A stretch of 64,000 nucleotides of DNA from Spiroplasma clarkii (GTDB taxonomy: Bacteria; Bacillota_I; Bacilli_A; Mycoplasmatales; Mycoplasmataceae). The DNA is taken from the NCBI RefSeq assembly GCF_002795265.1, contig NZ_CP024870.1, positions 248,001 to 312,000 of the forward strand, written 5' to 3'. Position numbers and translations under genes: made by a program. The notes beneath the pieces are model-generated. The model was not told where the DNA came from. It made no database searches and worked only from the letters and a program-made list of their open reading frames with translations. Shown here piece after piece: positions 20,633 through 30,758 of this stretch; the first letter of the stretch is position 1, and the number at the start of each line of letters is the position of its first letter.

Positions 20633-22705
20633 ATGAAATATAAACAATGAGAAGGATTTGAAACAGGTTTCTGAACTGAAGAAGTTGACGTTAGAGACTT
20701 TATTCAAAAAAATTATACCCCTTATGATGGGGGAGATGATTTTTTAGCTGGTCCAACCAAAGCCACAACTAAATTGTGAGACATGGTTATGGATTTAACT
20801 AAAAAAGAAAGAGAAGCTGGTGGGGTTTTAGATGTTGATAGTGATGTACCATCAACAGTTACCTCACATGCTGCTGGATTTATTGATAAAAAACTTGAAA
20901 AAGTTGTTGGTTTACAAACAGATAAACCATTTAAAAGAGCATTAATGCCTTGAGGTGGAATTAGTATGGCAGTTCAAGCGAACGAATCATATGGATTCCA
21001 AGTTTCTGATCGTGTCAAAGAAATCTTTACAAAATACAGAAAAACTCACAACCAAGGTGTGTTTGATGCTTATACTCCTGATATGAGAAAAATTCGTCGT
21101 AGCCATATTGTAACTGGTTTACCTGATACTTATGGACGTGGGAGAATTATTGGTGACTACCGTAGGTTAGCACTTTATGGAACAGATTTTTTAATTGAAC
21201 AAAAAATTAAAGATGCAGAATTAATTGACGGGGAAATGTTTGAAGAAAAAATCAGATTAAGAGAAGAAATTACAGAACAAATTAATGCCTTAAAAGACAT
21301 TACCAAAATGGCTGCAAGTTATGGGTTTGATGTTTCAAAACCTGCAAGTAATGCAGTTGAAGCTTTCAACTTTACTTACTTAGCATATTTGGCAGCTATT
21401 AAACAAAACAATGGTGCAGCTGAATCATTTGGGAGAACTTCATCATTCTTAGATATCTATTTAGAAAGAGATTTAAGAAATAAAGTTATTACTGAAGAAC
21501 AAGCTCAAGAATTAGTTGACCACTTAGTAATGAAATTAAGAATTGTTAAATTTACAAGAACCCCTGCTTACAATGAAATTTTTTCAGGTGACCCAGTTTG
21601 AGCCACTGAATCAATTGCAGGAATGGGATTAGATGGTAGAACACTTGTAACTAAAACTTCATTTAGATACATTCACACCCTATCAAATATGGGACCATCA
21701 CCAGAACCAAACTTAACAATCTTGTGATCTACAAATTTACCAGAAGGATTTAAAGAGTTCTGTGCCAAATACTCAATTATGTATTCATCAATGCAATATG
21801 AAAATGATGACATTATGAGAACAACTCATGGTGATGATTATGCCATTGCATGTTGTGTTTCTCCAATGAAAGTTGGAAAACAAATGCAATTCTTTGGAGC
21901 AAGAACTAATCTTGCAAAAACTCTACTATATGCAATTAATGGTGGGGTGGATGAAATTTCAAAAGATCAAGTTTCACCAAGATTTGAACCAGTAACTACT
22001 GGTGATGGTCAATTAAACTATGATGAAGTTTGAATGAAATTTAACAATATGATGAAATGAGTTGCAGACAAATATGTAAATACATTAAATGTAATTCATT
22101 ATATGCATGATAAATATTATTATGAAAGTGCAGAAATGTGTTTCTATGACACAAATGTACATAGATTCTTCGCCACAGGTATTGCTGGATTAAGTGTTGT
22201 AGCTGACTCACTATCTGCTATTAAATATGCTAAAGTTTTCCCAGTTCGTGATGAAACTGGAATTGTCACATCTTATCGTACAGAAGGAGATTTCCCAAAA
22301 TATGGAAATGATGATGACCGAGTAGATCAAATTGCCAAAGATGTGGTAAAAATCTTTATGAACTATGTGCGTTCACACTTTACATACAGAAATTCAGAAG
22401 CTACAATGTCAGTATTGACAATTACATCAAATGTAGTTTATGGTAAATCAACAGGTGATACACCTTGTGGTAGAAGATTCCCAGAAGCTTTTGCCCCAGG
22501 AGCAAACCCAATGCATGGAAGAGACTGTACTGGAGCTATTGCTTCACTGGCATCAGTTTCAAAAATTCCATTCAAACATGCAGCTGATGGTATTTCAAAT
22601 ACCTTCTCAGTGATTCCAAATGCTTTAGGAAAAGATGATGACCTAATCATTAACGGAGACTTCCAAGTTTCAGGAGAAATTCCTGAAGATGCAAAAATAA
22701 AATAG
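20633..22705 (+). CDS. pflB: Pyruvate formate-lyase catalytic subunit lacking the glycyl-radical domain
   Basis: 690 residues; the usual PflB is about 750-760. The catalytic Cys-Cys pair is C407-C408 in AIACCVSPM, and the barrel sequence is typical. The frame stops at TAG (22703-22705), just before the segment that in E. coli PflB begins NNLVAMMDGYF. That C-terminal glycyl-radical domain is encoded by the next gene. The enzyme splits pyruvate plus CoA to acetyl-CoA and formate under anoxia. GGAGGT precedes ATG 20633. The end looks like a natural boundary rather than a frameshift, because the next gene has its own ribosome site. Confidence 0.92.
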
Positions 22706-22733
22706 TTGAAAAACTAAAAAGGAGTAAAAAATT

Positions 22734-22979
22734 ATGGAAAAATTCTCAAAACAACAAGTTGGTAACTTAGTTAATATGTTAGATGGTTATATGGCAAATG
22801 GTGGACACCATTTAAATGTCAATGTTTTACGCAGAGAAGTTTTAAGGGATGCCCAAGCACACCCAGAAAACCACCCACAATTAACAATTAGAGTTTCAGG
22901 ATATGCAGTTAACTTTGTTAAATTGACAAAACAACAACAAGATGAAGTTATCTCAAGAACTTTTCACGAATCAATGTAA
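22734..22979 (+). CDS. Separate glycyl-radical domain of pyruvate formate-lyase (GrcA-like)
   Basis: 81 residues. It holds the glycyl-radical motif [11 protein letters not shown] with the radical site at Gly56, preceded by [10 protein letters not shown] and ending in ISRTFHESM like full-length PflB. Its start follows AAGGAG with proper spacing, 28 bp after the pflB stop. Together the two chains (690 + 81) equal one normal PflB. In enterobacteria YfiD/GrcA is a similar stand-alone domain that repairs oxygen-cleaved PFL; here it appears to be the only radical domain, so it must act as an obligatory subunit (inference). Confidence 0.88.
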   Translation: MEKFSKQQVGNLVNMLDGYMANGGHHLNVNVLRREVLRDAQAHPENHPQLTIRVSGYAVNFVKLTKQQQDEVISRTFHESM

Positions 22980-22981
22980 CT

Positions 22982-23016
22982 AAAAAAGGGAGCACTAATT
23001 TAGGTTCTCCTTTTTT
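22982..23016 (+). terminator. Hairpin terminator or attenuator between pfl and pflA
   Basis: AAAAAGGGAG pairs with CTCCTTTTTT (one G-T), loop of about 14 nt, ending in a T run. It lies just ahead of the pflA ribosome site, so it may reduce pflA expression relative to pfl. Confidence 0.65.
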
Positions 23017-23032
23017 ATAAGGAGGTGTCATT

Positions 23033-23782
23033 ATGGAACAACCAATTGGATATTACAGTAGTATTGAAACCTTTGGAGCAGTTGATGGTCCAGGGGTAAG
23101 ACTTGTAATCTTTTTACAAGGCTGTTATTTACGTTGTAAATACTGTCACAACCCTGAAACTTTAGAATTCAAAAGAGATAAACCAATCACAGTTGATGAA
23201 GTTATTAGACTTTATCAAAAAAATAAATCATTTTATCGTAATGGTGGAATTACTTTATCTGGGGGAGAAGCTACTGCTCAAATTGATTTTTGTATTGCAC
23301 TTTTTAAAAAGACTAAGTCATTAGGAATCAATACTTGTTTAGATACCTCATATGGAACTTTTCAAAATATTCCTAAAATTAAAGAAAAATGAAGAGAACT
23401 TTTATTACATACTGATTTGGTTTTAGCAGACTTAAAACATATTGATAATGAAAAACATATTAAATTAACTTCGCGCCCTAATGACAATATTTTACAAGGG
23501 ATTTTGTTGACAGATGAAGTTGGTACAAAAATGTGAGTTCGTCATGTTTTAGTTCCTGGTTGAACTGATGATAAAGTAGATCTTGAAAAACTTGGAGAAT
23601 TTGTAGGTAAGTTAAAACATATGGAACGTTTAGAAATGCTCCCATACCATAATATGATGATTCCTAAATATGAAAATTTAAAAATGAAATTCTACTTGCG
23701 TAATGTTCAACCACCAAGCAAAGAATATGTAACTGAATGTCGCAAAATTATTGAACAAGGTATTGCCGCAGTCAGAAGTTAA
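23033..23782 (+). CDS. pflA: Pyruvate formate-lyase activating enzyme (radical SAM)
   Basis: 249 residues. The 4Fe-4S cluster motif is C31-x3-C35-x2-C38 within [16 protein letters not shown]. It generates the glycyl radical on Gly56 of the separate small subunit. AAGGAGGT precedes ATG 23033. It follows the pfl genes in the same direction. Confidence 0.94.
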
Positions 23783-23783
23783 A

Positions 23784-23811
23784 AAAAGATTCAAGTATTT
23801 GAATCTTTTAA
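23784..23811. terminator. Bidirectional terminator between pflA and coaX
   Basis: AAAAGATTCAA / TTTGAATCTTTT stem, T run on both strands; the two genes converge here. Confidence 0.8.
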
Positions 23812-24569
23812 TTAGTAATGTTTTTAGCAATTGCCACAATTCCTTCAAAAATTAATTGTTCATTAAATTTTCCTAGCCCATTAGCTATTTCAGTTTCAAA
23901 GACTAGGGAGTTACCTCCAGTGTAAATTACTTGACCAATTTTAAAGTTTTTGCGTAAATTGTTAATAACAGCAGTTGTCATTCACAAATGAGCATTATAG
24001 GCTCCAAGATTAATGGCATCAACTGTGTTTTTACCAATTATTTTGTCTGATTTTTCATAGTGAAAATTTTGTAATAAAGCAGCATTACTAATTAAACCAT
24101 TTAAAGCTGTGGTTAATCCAGGAGCAATAATGGTTCCGACAATACAAGCATCTTGAACAACTAAAAATGTGGTGGCAGTGCCCATTGAGACAATGACACC
24201 ATTTTCTAAGTTATACATTTTACGAGCAGCAAAATAATTACAAATAAAGTCTGCTCCAATTTTAGCAGAGTTATCAATTGCAAAAATTTCAGATTCTAGG
24301 TCAACTAAGTTTCTCACATTAAACACTTCAACTTTTAAAAGGACAGCCAGTTCACGAATTAAATCATTTCAAACTGGAACAACTGAAACATAAAGAATTT
24401 TGTTAATAACAATTTCTTGATCTTTTAAAAGTTGAACTATCTGTTTTGGTGAGTCAGTTGCCACTGAATTTGTTAGTGGTCTAGTTAATTTGGTGATGGT
24501 TTTAGTTTGGGAATCTCAAACTCTAAAATCAGCAGTAGTATTCCCAACATCAATCATAAGTATTTTCAT
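23808..24569 (-). CDS. coaX: Type III pantothenate kinase
   Basis: 253 residues. N-terminal MIDVGNTTADFRVW is the phosphate-binding motif of the CoaX/acetate-kinase fold. SAKIGADF and GTATTF also fit the family. It phosphorylates pantothenate, the first step of CoA synthesis, and unlike type I it does not respond to CoA. Three TGA codons are Trp. It is divergent from coaD, which carries out a later step of the same pathway. Confidence 0.87.
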
Positions 24570-24666
24570 ATTTTTTCTCCTAACCTAATAATTTTACACA
24601 AATTTAAGAATAATAGAAATTATATCAACAATTGTTTTAAAATAATAACATAGAAAAGGTGAGCTT

Positions 24667-25089
24667 ATGAAAGCAATCTATCCAGGTAGTTTTAACCCCT
24701 TCCATGAGGGACACTTACAAATCTTAAAAAAGGCTAGAAAAATCTTTGACTTAGTTTACTTAGTTATTAGTAAAAACATTTTTAAAGATATTACCCCAGA
24801 TTTGGAGTCACGAATTGCTGCAATTAAAGCTAGTACCTCTGGAATGACAGGGGTTGAAATTATCATCAATGAAGACAAGCTAACTGCAGAGTTAGCTGCA
24901 GAATTAGGGGTTGACTTTATTATTAGAGGAATTAGAGATAAAGATGATCTTGAATATGAAATGGAAATTTCAGATGCTAATAAAACCTTGAATCCTGGTT
25001 TGGAAACTGTTATTTTTATAGCAGATAGTCCAACTAGAAAAATCTCATCAACTCGTCTTAAAGAAATACAAGCATATAGAAAAGGATAA
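24667..25089 (+). CDS. coaD: Phosphopantetheine adenylyltransferase
   Basis: 140 residues, slightly shorter than the usual ~160. GSFNPFHEGH (residues 7-16) is the nucleotidyltransferase HxGH motif, and ISSTRLKEI near the end is the second conserved block. It makes dephospho-CoA from phosphopantetheine and ATP. AGGTGAG precedes ATG 24667. pta follows within 6 bp. Confidence 0.9.
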   Translation: MKAIYPGSFNPFHEGHLQILKKARKIFDLVYLVISKNIFKDITPDLESRIAAIKASTSGMTGVEIIINEDKLTAELAAELGVDFIIRGIRDKDDLEYEMEISDANKTLNPGLETVIFIADSPTRKISSTRLKEIQAYRKG

Positions 25090-25094
25090 AAATT

Positions 25095-26075
25095 ATGTTT
25101 TGAATCAAAGAAATTAAAAGTGAATTACAAAAATCTACAAAAAAAATGAAATTAGTTTTTCCAGAGGGAAAAGAGGATAAAATTATAGAGGTAGCCAACC
25201 GCTTGCAAACTGAGGGTCTTGCTGATGTGGCTGTGTTATTTGGAACTGAAGCTGAAATTCCCAATAATTTAGTGGCTGGAATTAAAACAATTGCTATTAA
25301 AAATAATATTAACCAAGAGATGTTAAATTTATTACTAACTATCAGAAAAGGTAGATTAGAAGAAGATGAAGCCACTCTTTTAGTTCAAAAAAGAAATTAT
25401 TATGGGGCAATGTTAGTGCAAATGGGTTTAGCAGATGCTATGGTCTGTGGGTTAAATTACTCAACCGCAGATACTTTAAGACCTGCACTACAAATTATTA
25501 AAACTCATGAAGATTATTCAATTGCTTCTTCAGTCTTTGTGATGACAAAAGGTGAAGAACAATACATCTTTACAGATTGTGCTTTAAATGTTGATCCAAA
25601 TTCAAAACATTTATCTGATATTGCTTTAATGGCTGCAAACTTTGCCAAAGATCTAAAATTTACAGATATTGAAGTGGCAATGTTAAGTTATTCAACAGTT
25701 GGTTCAGGTTCTGGTCCAATGGTTGATAAAGTTAGCAAAGCTGTTAACCGTTTAAAAGCACATAATGAACCCGGATTGCTTTTTGAGGGAGAAATGCAAT
25801 TTGACTGTGCCTATGATCAAGCCACTAGAAACAAAAAATACCCAAAATGTAAATTTAAAAATGCCCATCCAGATATTTATGTCTTCCCAGATTTAAATGC
25901 TGGAAACATAGGTTATAAAATAGCACAAAGAATGGGTGGTTTTGAGGCTGCAGGTCCATTTATTTTAGGATTAAAAAAACCTGTCAATGATTTATCTAGA
26001 GGTGCCACAGTTGAAGATATTTACCAAACATCAATTTTAACAATTTATCAAGCTTTACAAAAGGAGGCAAAATAG
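25095..26075 (+). CDS. pta: Phosphate acetyltransferase
   Basis: 326 residues, matching the short single-domain Pta of Gram-positive bacteria. The start ATG TTT TGA(Trp) at 25095 adds the N-terminal MFWIKEIKSELQKSTKK that the family has. MKLVFPEGKEDKI, VGSGSGPMVDKV and NAGNIGYKIAQR are typical. It turns acetyl-CoA and phosphate into acetyl phosphate. Only 1 bp separates it from ackA. Confidence 0.94.
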
Positions 26076-26076
26076 A

Positions 26077-27270
26077 ATGATACTAGTTGTAAATGCAGGT
26101 AGCAGTTCAATTAAATTTAAATTATACAAGAGCACTGGTCAAGCAGAACCAACACCCTTTGTTGAGGGGTTGGCAGAAAGAATTACAGTTGATGGTGCTT
26201 TAACTTTAAAAATTGAAGGTATCAAAAAAGAATATAATGATAAAATGCCAAATCACGAAGCAGCAGTGCAAGCAATCTTAAATCGTTTCCAAGAAAATAA
26301 TGTTATTAAAGATGTTAATGACATTAAAGGAGTTGGTTTTAGAATTGTGCATGGAGGAGTAAAAGTAGTTAAACCAGTAGTTTTAGATGCTACAATGAAA
26401 AAAGTGGTTGAAGATAATATTAAATTAGCACCACTACATAACCCAGGAGCTTTAACTGCAATTAATGCTTTTGAAAAAAATATGCCTAATGCAAAATTGG
26501 TGGGTTGTTTTGACACTTCATTCCACCAAACTATGCCACCAAAAAATTATTTATACCCAATCCCTTATGAATGATTTGAAGAATATTCAGCTCGTAAATA
26601 TGGTTTTCATGGAATTAGCTTTGATTACATAACTCAAAAAACAGCTAAGATTATAAATAAACCAGTGGATAAAATTAACCTAATTATTTGTCACTTAGGG
26701 AATGGGGCCAGTCTTTGTTGTGTTAAAGCAGGAAAATCATTTGACACTTCAATGGGGTTAACCCCATTAGCAGGTATTATGATGGGAACACGAACAGGAG
26801 ACATTGACCCATCACTACATCAATATATTGCCAAACAAACAGGTTTAGATTTAGAACAAATTACAGATATTTTAAATAAAAAATCTGGACTTTTAGGAAT
26901 TAGTGGGATTTCAAGTGATATGCGTGACATTACTGCAGCAGTTGAACAAAACAACCAAAAAGCAGCTTTAACTCTTGATATGTGATCCCAAAGAATTGCA
27001 GACTTTATAGTTAAATATGCTAACCTTTTAGAAGGGAAAGTTGATGCTATAATTTTAACTGCAGGAGTTGGTGAAAACTCAAGAGTAGCCAATGAATCAA
27101 TCTTAGATAAAGTAAAAATCTTAAATATCAAATATGATGACAAAGCTATGGCTTCAGGATATGATGATTACATTAAGGTTTCAAGTTCTCAATCTCAATA
27201 TGAAATTTATAAAATTAGAACTGATGAAGAACTAATGATTTGTAATGAAACTTTAAAATTTTTAAAATAA
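26077..27270 (+). CDS. ackA: Acetate kinase
   Basis: 397 residues. N-terminal VNAGSSSIKFKLY, middle FHGISFDY and GASLCCVKAGKSFDTSMG, and GTRTGDIDP are the acetate kinase signatures. It makes ATP and acetate from acetyl phosphate. With pta it is the energy-yielding branch after pyruvate formate-lyase. AAGGAGG of its ribosome site lies inside the end of pta, so the two are coupled. Downstream I see only a weak imperfect hairpin before a T run near 27320-27330. Confidence 0.96.
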
Positions 27271-27351
27271 ATGCAAATAAAGCCTTTAATTTTTAAGAAT
27301 ATTTCTTGAAGATTTGTGAGGTTTTTTTATTTATCTAAACTAAGATTATTT

Positions 27352-27379
27352 TTGACAAAAAATAATGATATCATAAAAT
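27352..27379 (+). promoter_or_regulatory. Promoter for the 27.4 kb membrane protein gene
   Basis: TTGACA at 27352-27357, 16-bp spacer, TAAAAT at 27374-27379; 16 bp before the start codon. Confidence 0.6.
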
Positions 27380-27395
27380 AAATGGAGGTGTATGC

Positions 27396-28682
27396 ATGAA
27401 ATTTAGTAAAAGTACAGAATTTTCAATAAAACTAACAGTTTTAATTTTTTTAATGGCTTTTTTAATTTTTGATTTTTTTGTGCAGTTATACTCCCCAAAA
27501 CATAACCTCACAGGTGTGCCATACTATCAAAGGTTAAATATTAACTATGCCTTTTTTACAACTCAATCTAACTATTTAGTGGTTGCTTACCTATTTTGTG
27601 TAGTTTTTTTAAAACAAAGTTACAACAAAAAACCACCCTTTGGAATTGAACTGGCAATTACAGTTTACATCACAGTGACAATGCTGGTTTTTTGATTTGG
27701 TTTGCTAGCCAGTCGAGATGAAATGAGTGCATATAACGCTATTAACTGAATTTCAACAGTGATGCTTCATGCAATCATTCCTTGTTTAATGATTGTCCAG
27801 TTTATTTTATCAAGTGGTGACTATTATCATGGAATGCGAACTCATGCAAGATTTGGAATGATTGGAATTTCTATGTATCCACTTTTCTACTTGATTTATT
27901 CAGTAATTAGAGGTGAATTTAGGTTCCAAGAATATGGTCCAAGTTTCTTTTCTAAGGTTTACTCATATAATTCAGTCACGAATACGTTTATTGCTGACTG
28001 AAATAAGGTCACAGGAGGAGGTTTTGGAGTTTATGTTGGTCCAAATATGCAACCCTTTACCTCACAGATGTGGTATCCATATTGATTCTTTAACTTACAC
28101 AAATATGATTTAGTGGCCTTTGATGAATTTGGAAACCCACATATTTGAGCCTCTTCTCAATTTAGTATGGGTTTGATGATTTTCTTCTTTATCTCAGCTT
28201 GCATAATTATCACTACTTTAGTAATTAGTTTACAGTTTTTTTATATTGCTATTAACAATAACAAGTTCTATCGTTGACACGATATTAATGAAAATCTTTT
28301 AACAAAAGCAGAACATGATTATCGTATGGCATTGCAAAGACAAAACCGTTATCAAAAAATACAAGAGTGAAAGAATGTGATTAAGTTACAAAGAACTGAG
28401 ACACAAGTTTTTAAACAAAACTTAGAAGGGCTTTCCACAGAAGAAAAAGCCCAATTAATTCTTGAAAGAAAGAATAAAAAAATACTACAACGAAAATTAA
28501 AAGTGGCTGAAATTAGAAATGCGCGGAATAAGAAACGCCAAACTCGTCGTGAAATTCGTTCAATGTTAACCAATGTTAAAACAGCAGATCGTGTTTTTAT
28601 CAAAGAAAATATCCGTGAGGCTGAACGTTACAAAAAACTTGTTAAAAAAGGTGTCTTGATTAGTAAATTAGAACCAGATTAA
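27396..28682 (+). CDS. Multi-pass membrane protein, DUF1600/Pr6Pr-like, with basic C-terminal tail
   Basis: 428 residues. Six or so hydrophobic segments in the first ~290 residues, including the stretch NINYAFFTTQSNYLVV, reminiscent of DUF1600/Pr6Pr membrane proteins. From about residue 300 the protein is cytoplasmic and strongly charged, rich in Lys/Arg/Glu, likely helical (QILERKNKKILQRKLKVAEI region). I do not know its function. GGAGGTG precedes ATG 27396. It is monocistronic between its own promoter and a terminator. Confidence 0.6.
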
Positions 28683-28708
28683 AAAAACGGCCAAACCGTT
28701 TTTTTTGT
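28682..28708. terminator. Bidirectional terminator
   Basis: AAAACGG / CCGTTTT stem with T run on + and A run upstream; serves the converging membrane protein gene and the M13 peptidase gene. Confidence 0.8.
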
Positions 28709-30609
28709 TATCAAATTTTAATTCTTTCCTCTTTGACTTTATACATTAAGTCACCAGGTTTAGTTTCATAAACTTCATGATAAAGATCAATGTTTACTAG
28801 CACTCCATTACATCTAAAAATTTCAGGTGAATGGGGGTCAATCATTAAACGAGTATTCATGTTTTCTGGTGTTGAAATACGTCTTCAAACAAAGGCATAA
28901 TTTTCAAAAAATTCTTTAACTTCATTTGGACATTGTTCTAGACAAATATCCAAAGCAGCATTTAATCCACCAAGGTCTCCAATATTTTCACCAAGAGTTA
29001 ATTTTCCATTAAGTTTTGAGCCATCAACTTCATATTGACTATATTGTTCAACTAGTTTTTGAGTTCTTAAATTGTATTGTTTGTAATCTTCTTCAGTTCA
29101 TCAATCATTTAAGTTTCCATCTTTGTCAAATTTACTTCCTTCATCATCAAAACCATGACTAACTTCATGACCAATAACTGCTCCAATACCACCAAGGTTT
29201 TTTGCATGTGATTGGTTTATGTCATAGAATGGTGCTTGTAAAATTCCTGCTGGAAAACAAATCTCATTTGATAAGGGATTGTAATAAGCATTTACAGTTT
29301 GGGGTGTCATATACCATTTAGTTTTATCAACAGGTAAGTTGATTTCTGCCAAAGCTTTTTTGGTAAAGTGTTTTGAAATATTTAAGATATTTTCAAATAA
29401 AGACCCACCTTCAGCATATGATCTAATTGTAATTTTTGAGTAATCTTCAAATTTATCTGGGTAACCAATTTTGATTGCAAAAGTTTTAAGTTTCTCAATT
29501 GCTTTTGTTTTTGTAGCAGAAGTCATTCAGTCTAGATTTAAAATCCTTTTTTCATAAACTTTAATTAAATCATTAACAATTTTTAAAACATCTTTTTTTG
29601 AAGATTCAGAAAAATGTTCTTTAACATATTCTTGGCCAACAAGTTCACCAACTAAACCATTGGTAAAACTAACAGCTCTTTCTTTAACTGGTTTCATTTC
29701 TGTAACTCCATTGAAAACTGAACCATAATTGAAAGCAATTTGTTCCATTTCAGCAGTTAGCATACCAGTATAACCGTCAATGATGTCAAAATAAATTAAA
29801 TCTTTAATATCATCAAGGCTTATTTTATCAAGCATTTGACTTAAATCTTCAAAAAATTTAGGTTCTGAGACAATTATTTTCTTAGCTTTGTCATATCCTA
29901 AGGTTGCTAAGTATTTTTGTCAGTCAATAAAAGGACACATTTTTTGTAAATCTGCAATTGTATAGACATTGTAGATTCTTTCAACATCTCTTAACTCTTC
30001 TTGACGTAACATTCCTTTTGTCAATGTTTCTTCAAAGTCATAAATTAATTTAAACAAATCATTAGTTTTAAATTTTATTTTTGAATAATTTGCTAGTTCA
30101 ATAATGTATTTTTCATAAGCTGTTTTGATTTCTATATGTCTTGGGTGAGTTGGGTCATAAAAGTCTTTATCACTCATACCCAAACCCATAGAGTTGATAG
30201 TAACTGCTCTAAGGTTACTATCTTTAAAATCTGAATCAATCCCTTTTGAGTGGAAAAATGAAATACAATATTTTTGATTCATTTTAATCAAAAAATCTGT
30301 AAAATCTTTTTTATCTGTTAAGGTTTCAACCTCATTTAAAACATCTTGAATTGGAGTTAATCCAGCTTTGTTTCTAGCATCATAATTTAAGTAGTTTTTA
30401 TAAGTGTTTACAATTCTACTTTGATCACTTGTTAAAGAACTACTTGCAGCTAATTTATCAATTAAATTATTAACATCAGTAACTGCTTTTTTGCTTAGTT
30501 TTTCAAAACTACCTCAAGATGAATATCCTGGTGGTAAACATGCTCCATCACATCAATCTTTATTAACAAAGTTATAAAAATCATCTTGTGGTCTTATTTT
30601 TTTATCCAT
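28708..30609 (-). CDS. pepO: M13 family zinc metallopeptidase (PepO/neprilysin-like)
   Basis: 633 residues, normal for bacterial M13. The zinc motif is HEVSH at residues 481-485, followed by GENIGDLGG, which supplies the third ligand. The C-terminus is IKIW, as in the family, where the final TGA(Trp) must be read through to the TAA. No signal peptide, so the enzyme is probably cytosolic or released unconventionally. It would cleave oligopeptides. ATG 30609 follows a GGAGCGA ribosome site. It is divergent from the E2-like gene. Confidence 0.92.
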
Positions 30610-30731
30610 AATTAAAATCGCTCCTTCACAAAATAATTATAATCTATTTTTAATGTAAAACCCCTTGAATGTTATATAATTAATAATGGTTTTATGTCAG
30701 TTAAGCACCTGAAAAAATCTAAAAAAAATGG

Positions 30732-30737
30732 TATAAT
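30732..30737 (+). promoter_or_regulatory. -10 element for the E2-like gene
   Basis: Perfect TATAAT, 21 bp before the start codon at 30759; no clear -35 box. Confidence 0.5.
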
Positions 30738-30758
30738 ATGTAGGAGTGGGGATTATTT

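Noticed and set aside
22700-22740. Sequencing frameshift splitting pflB
   Set aside because: The second part has its own AAGGAG and ATG, the first ends in TAG, and the lengths add up without a missing or extra base.
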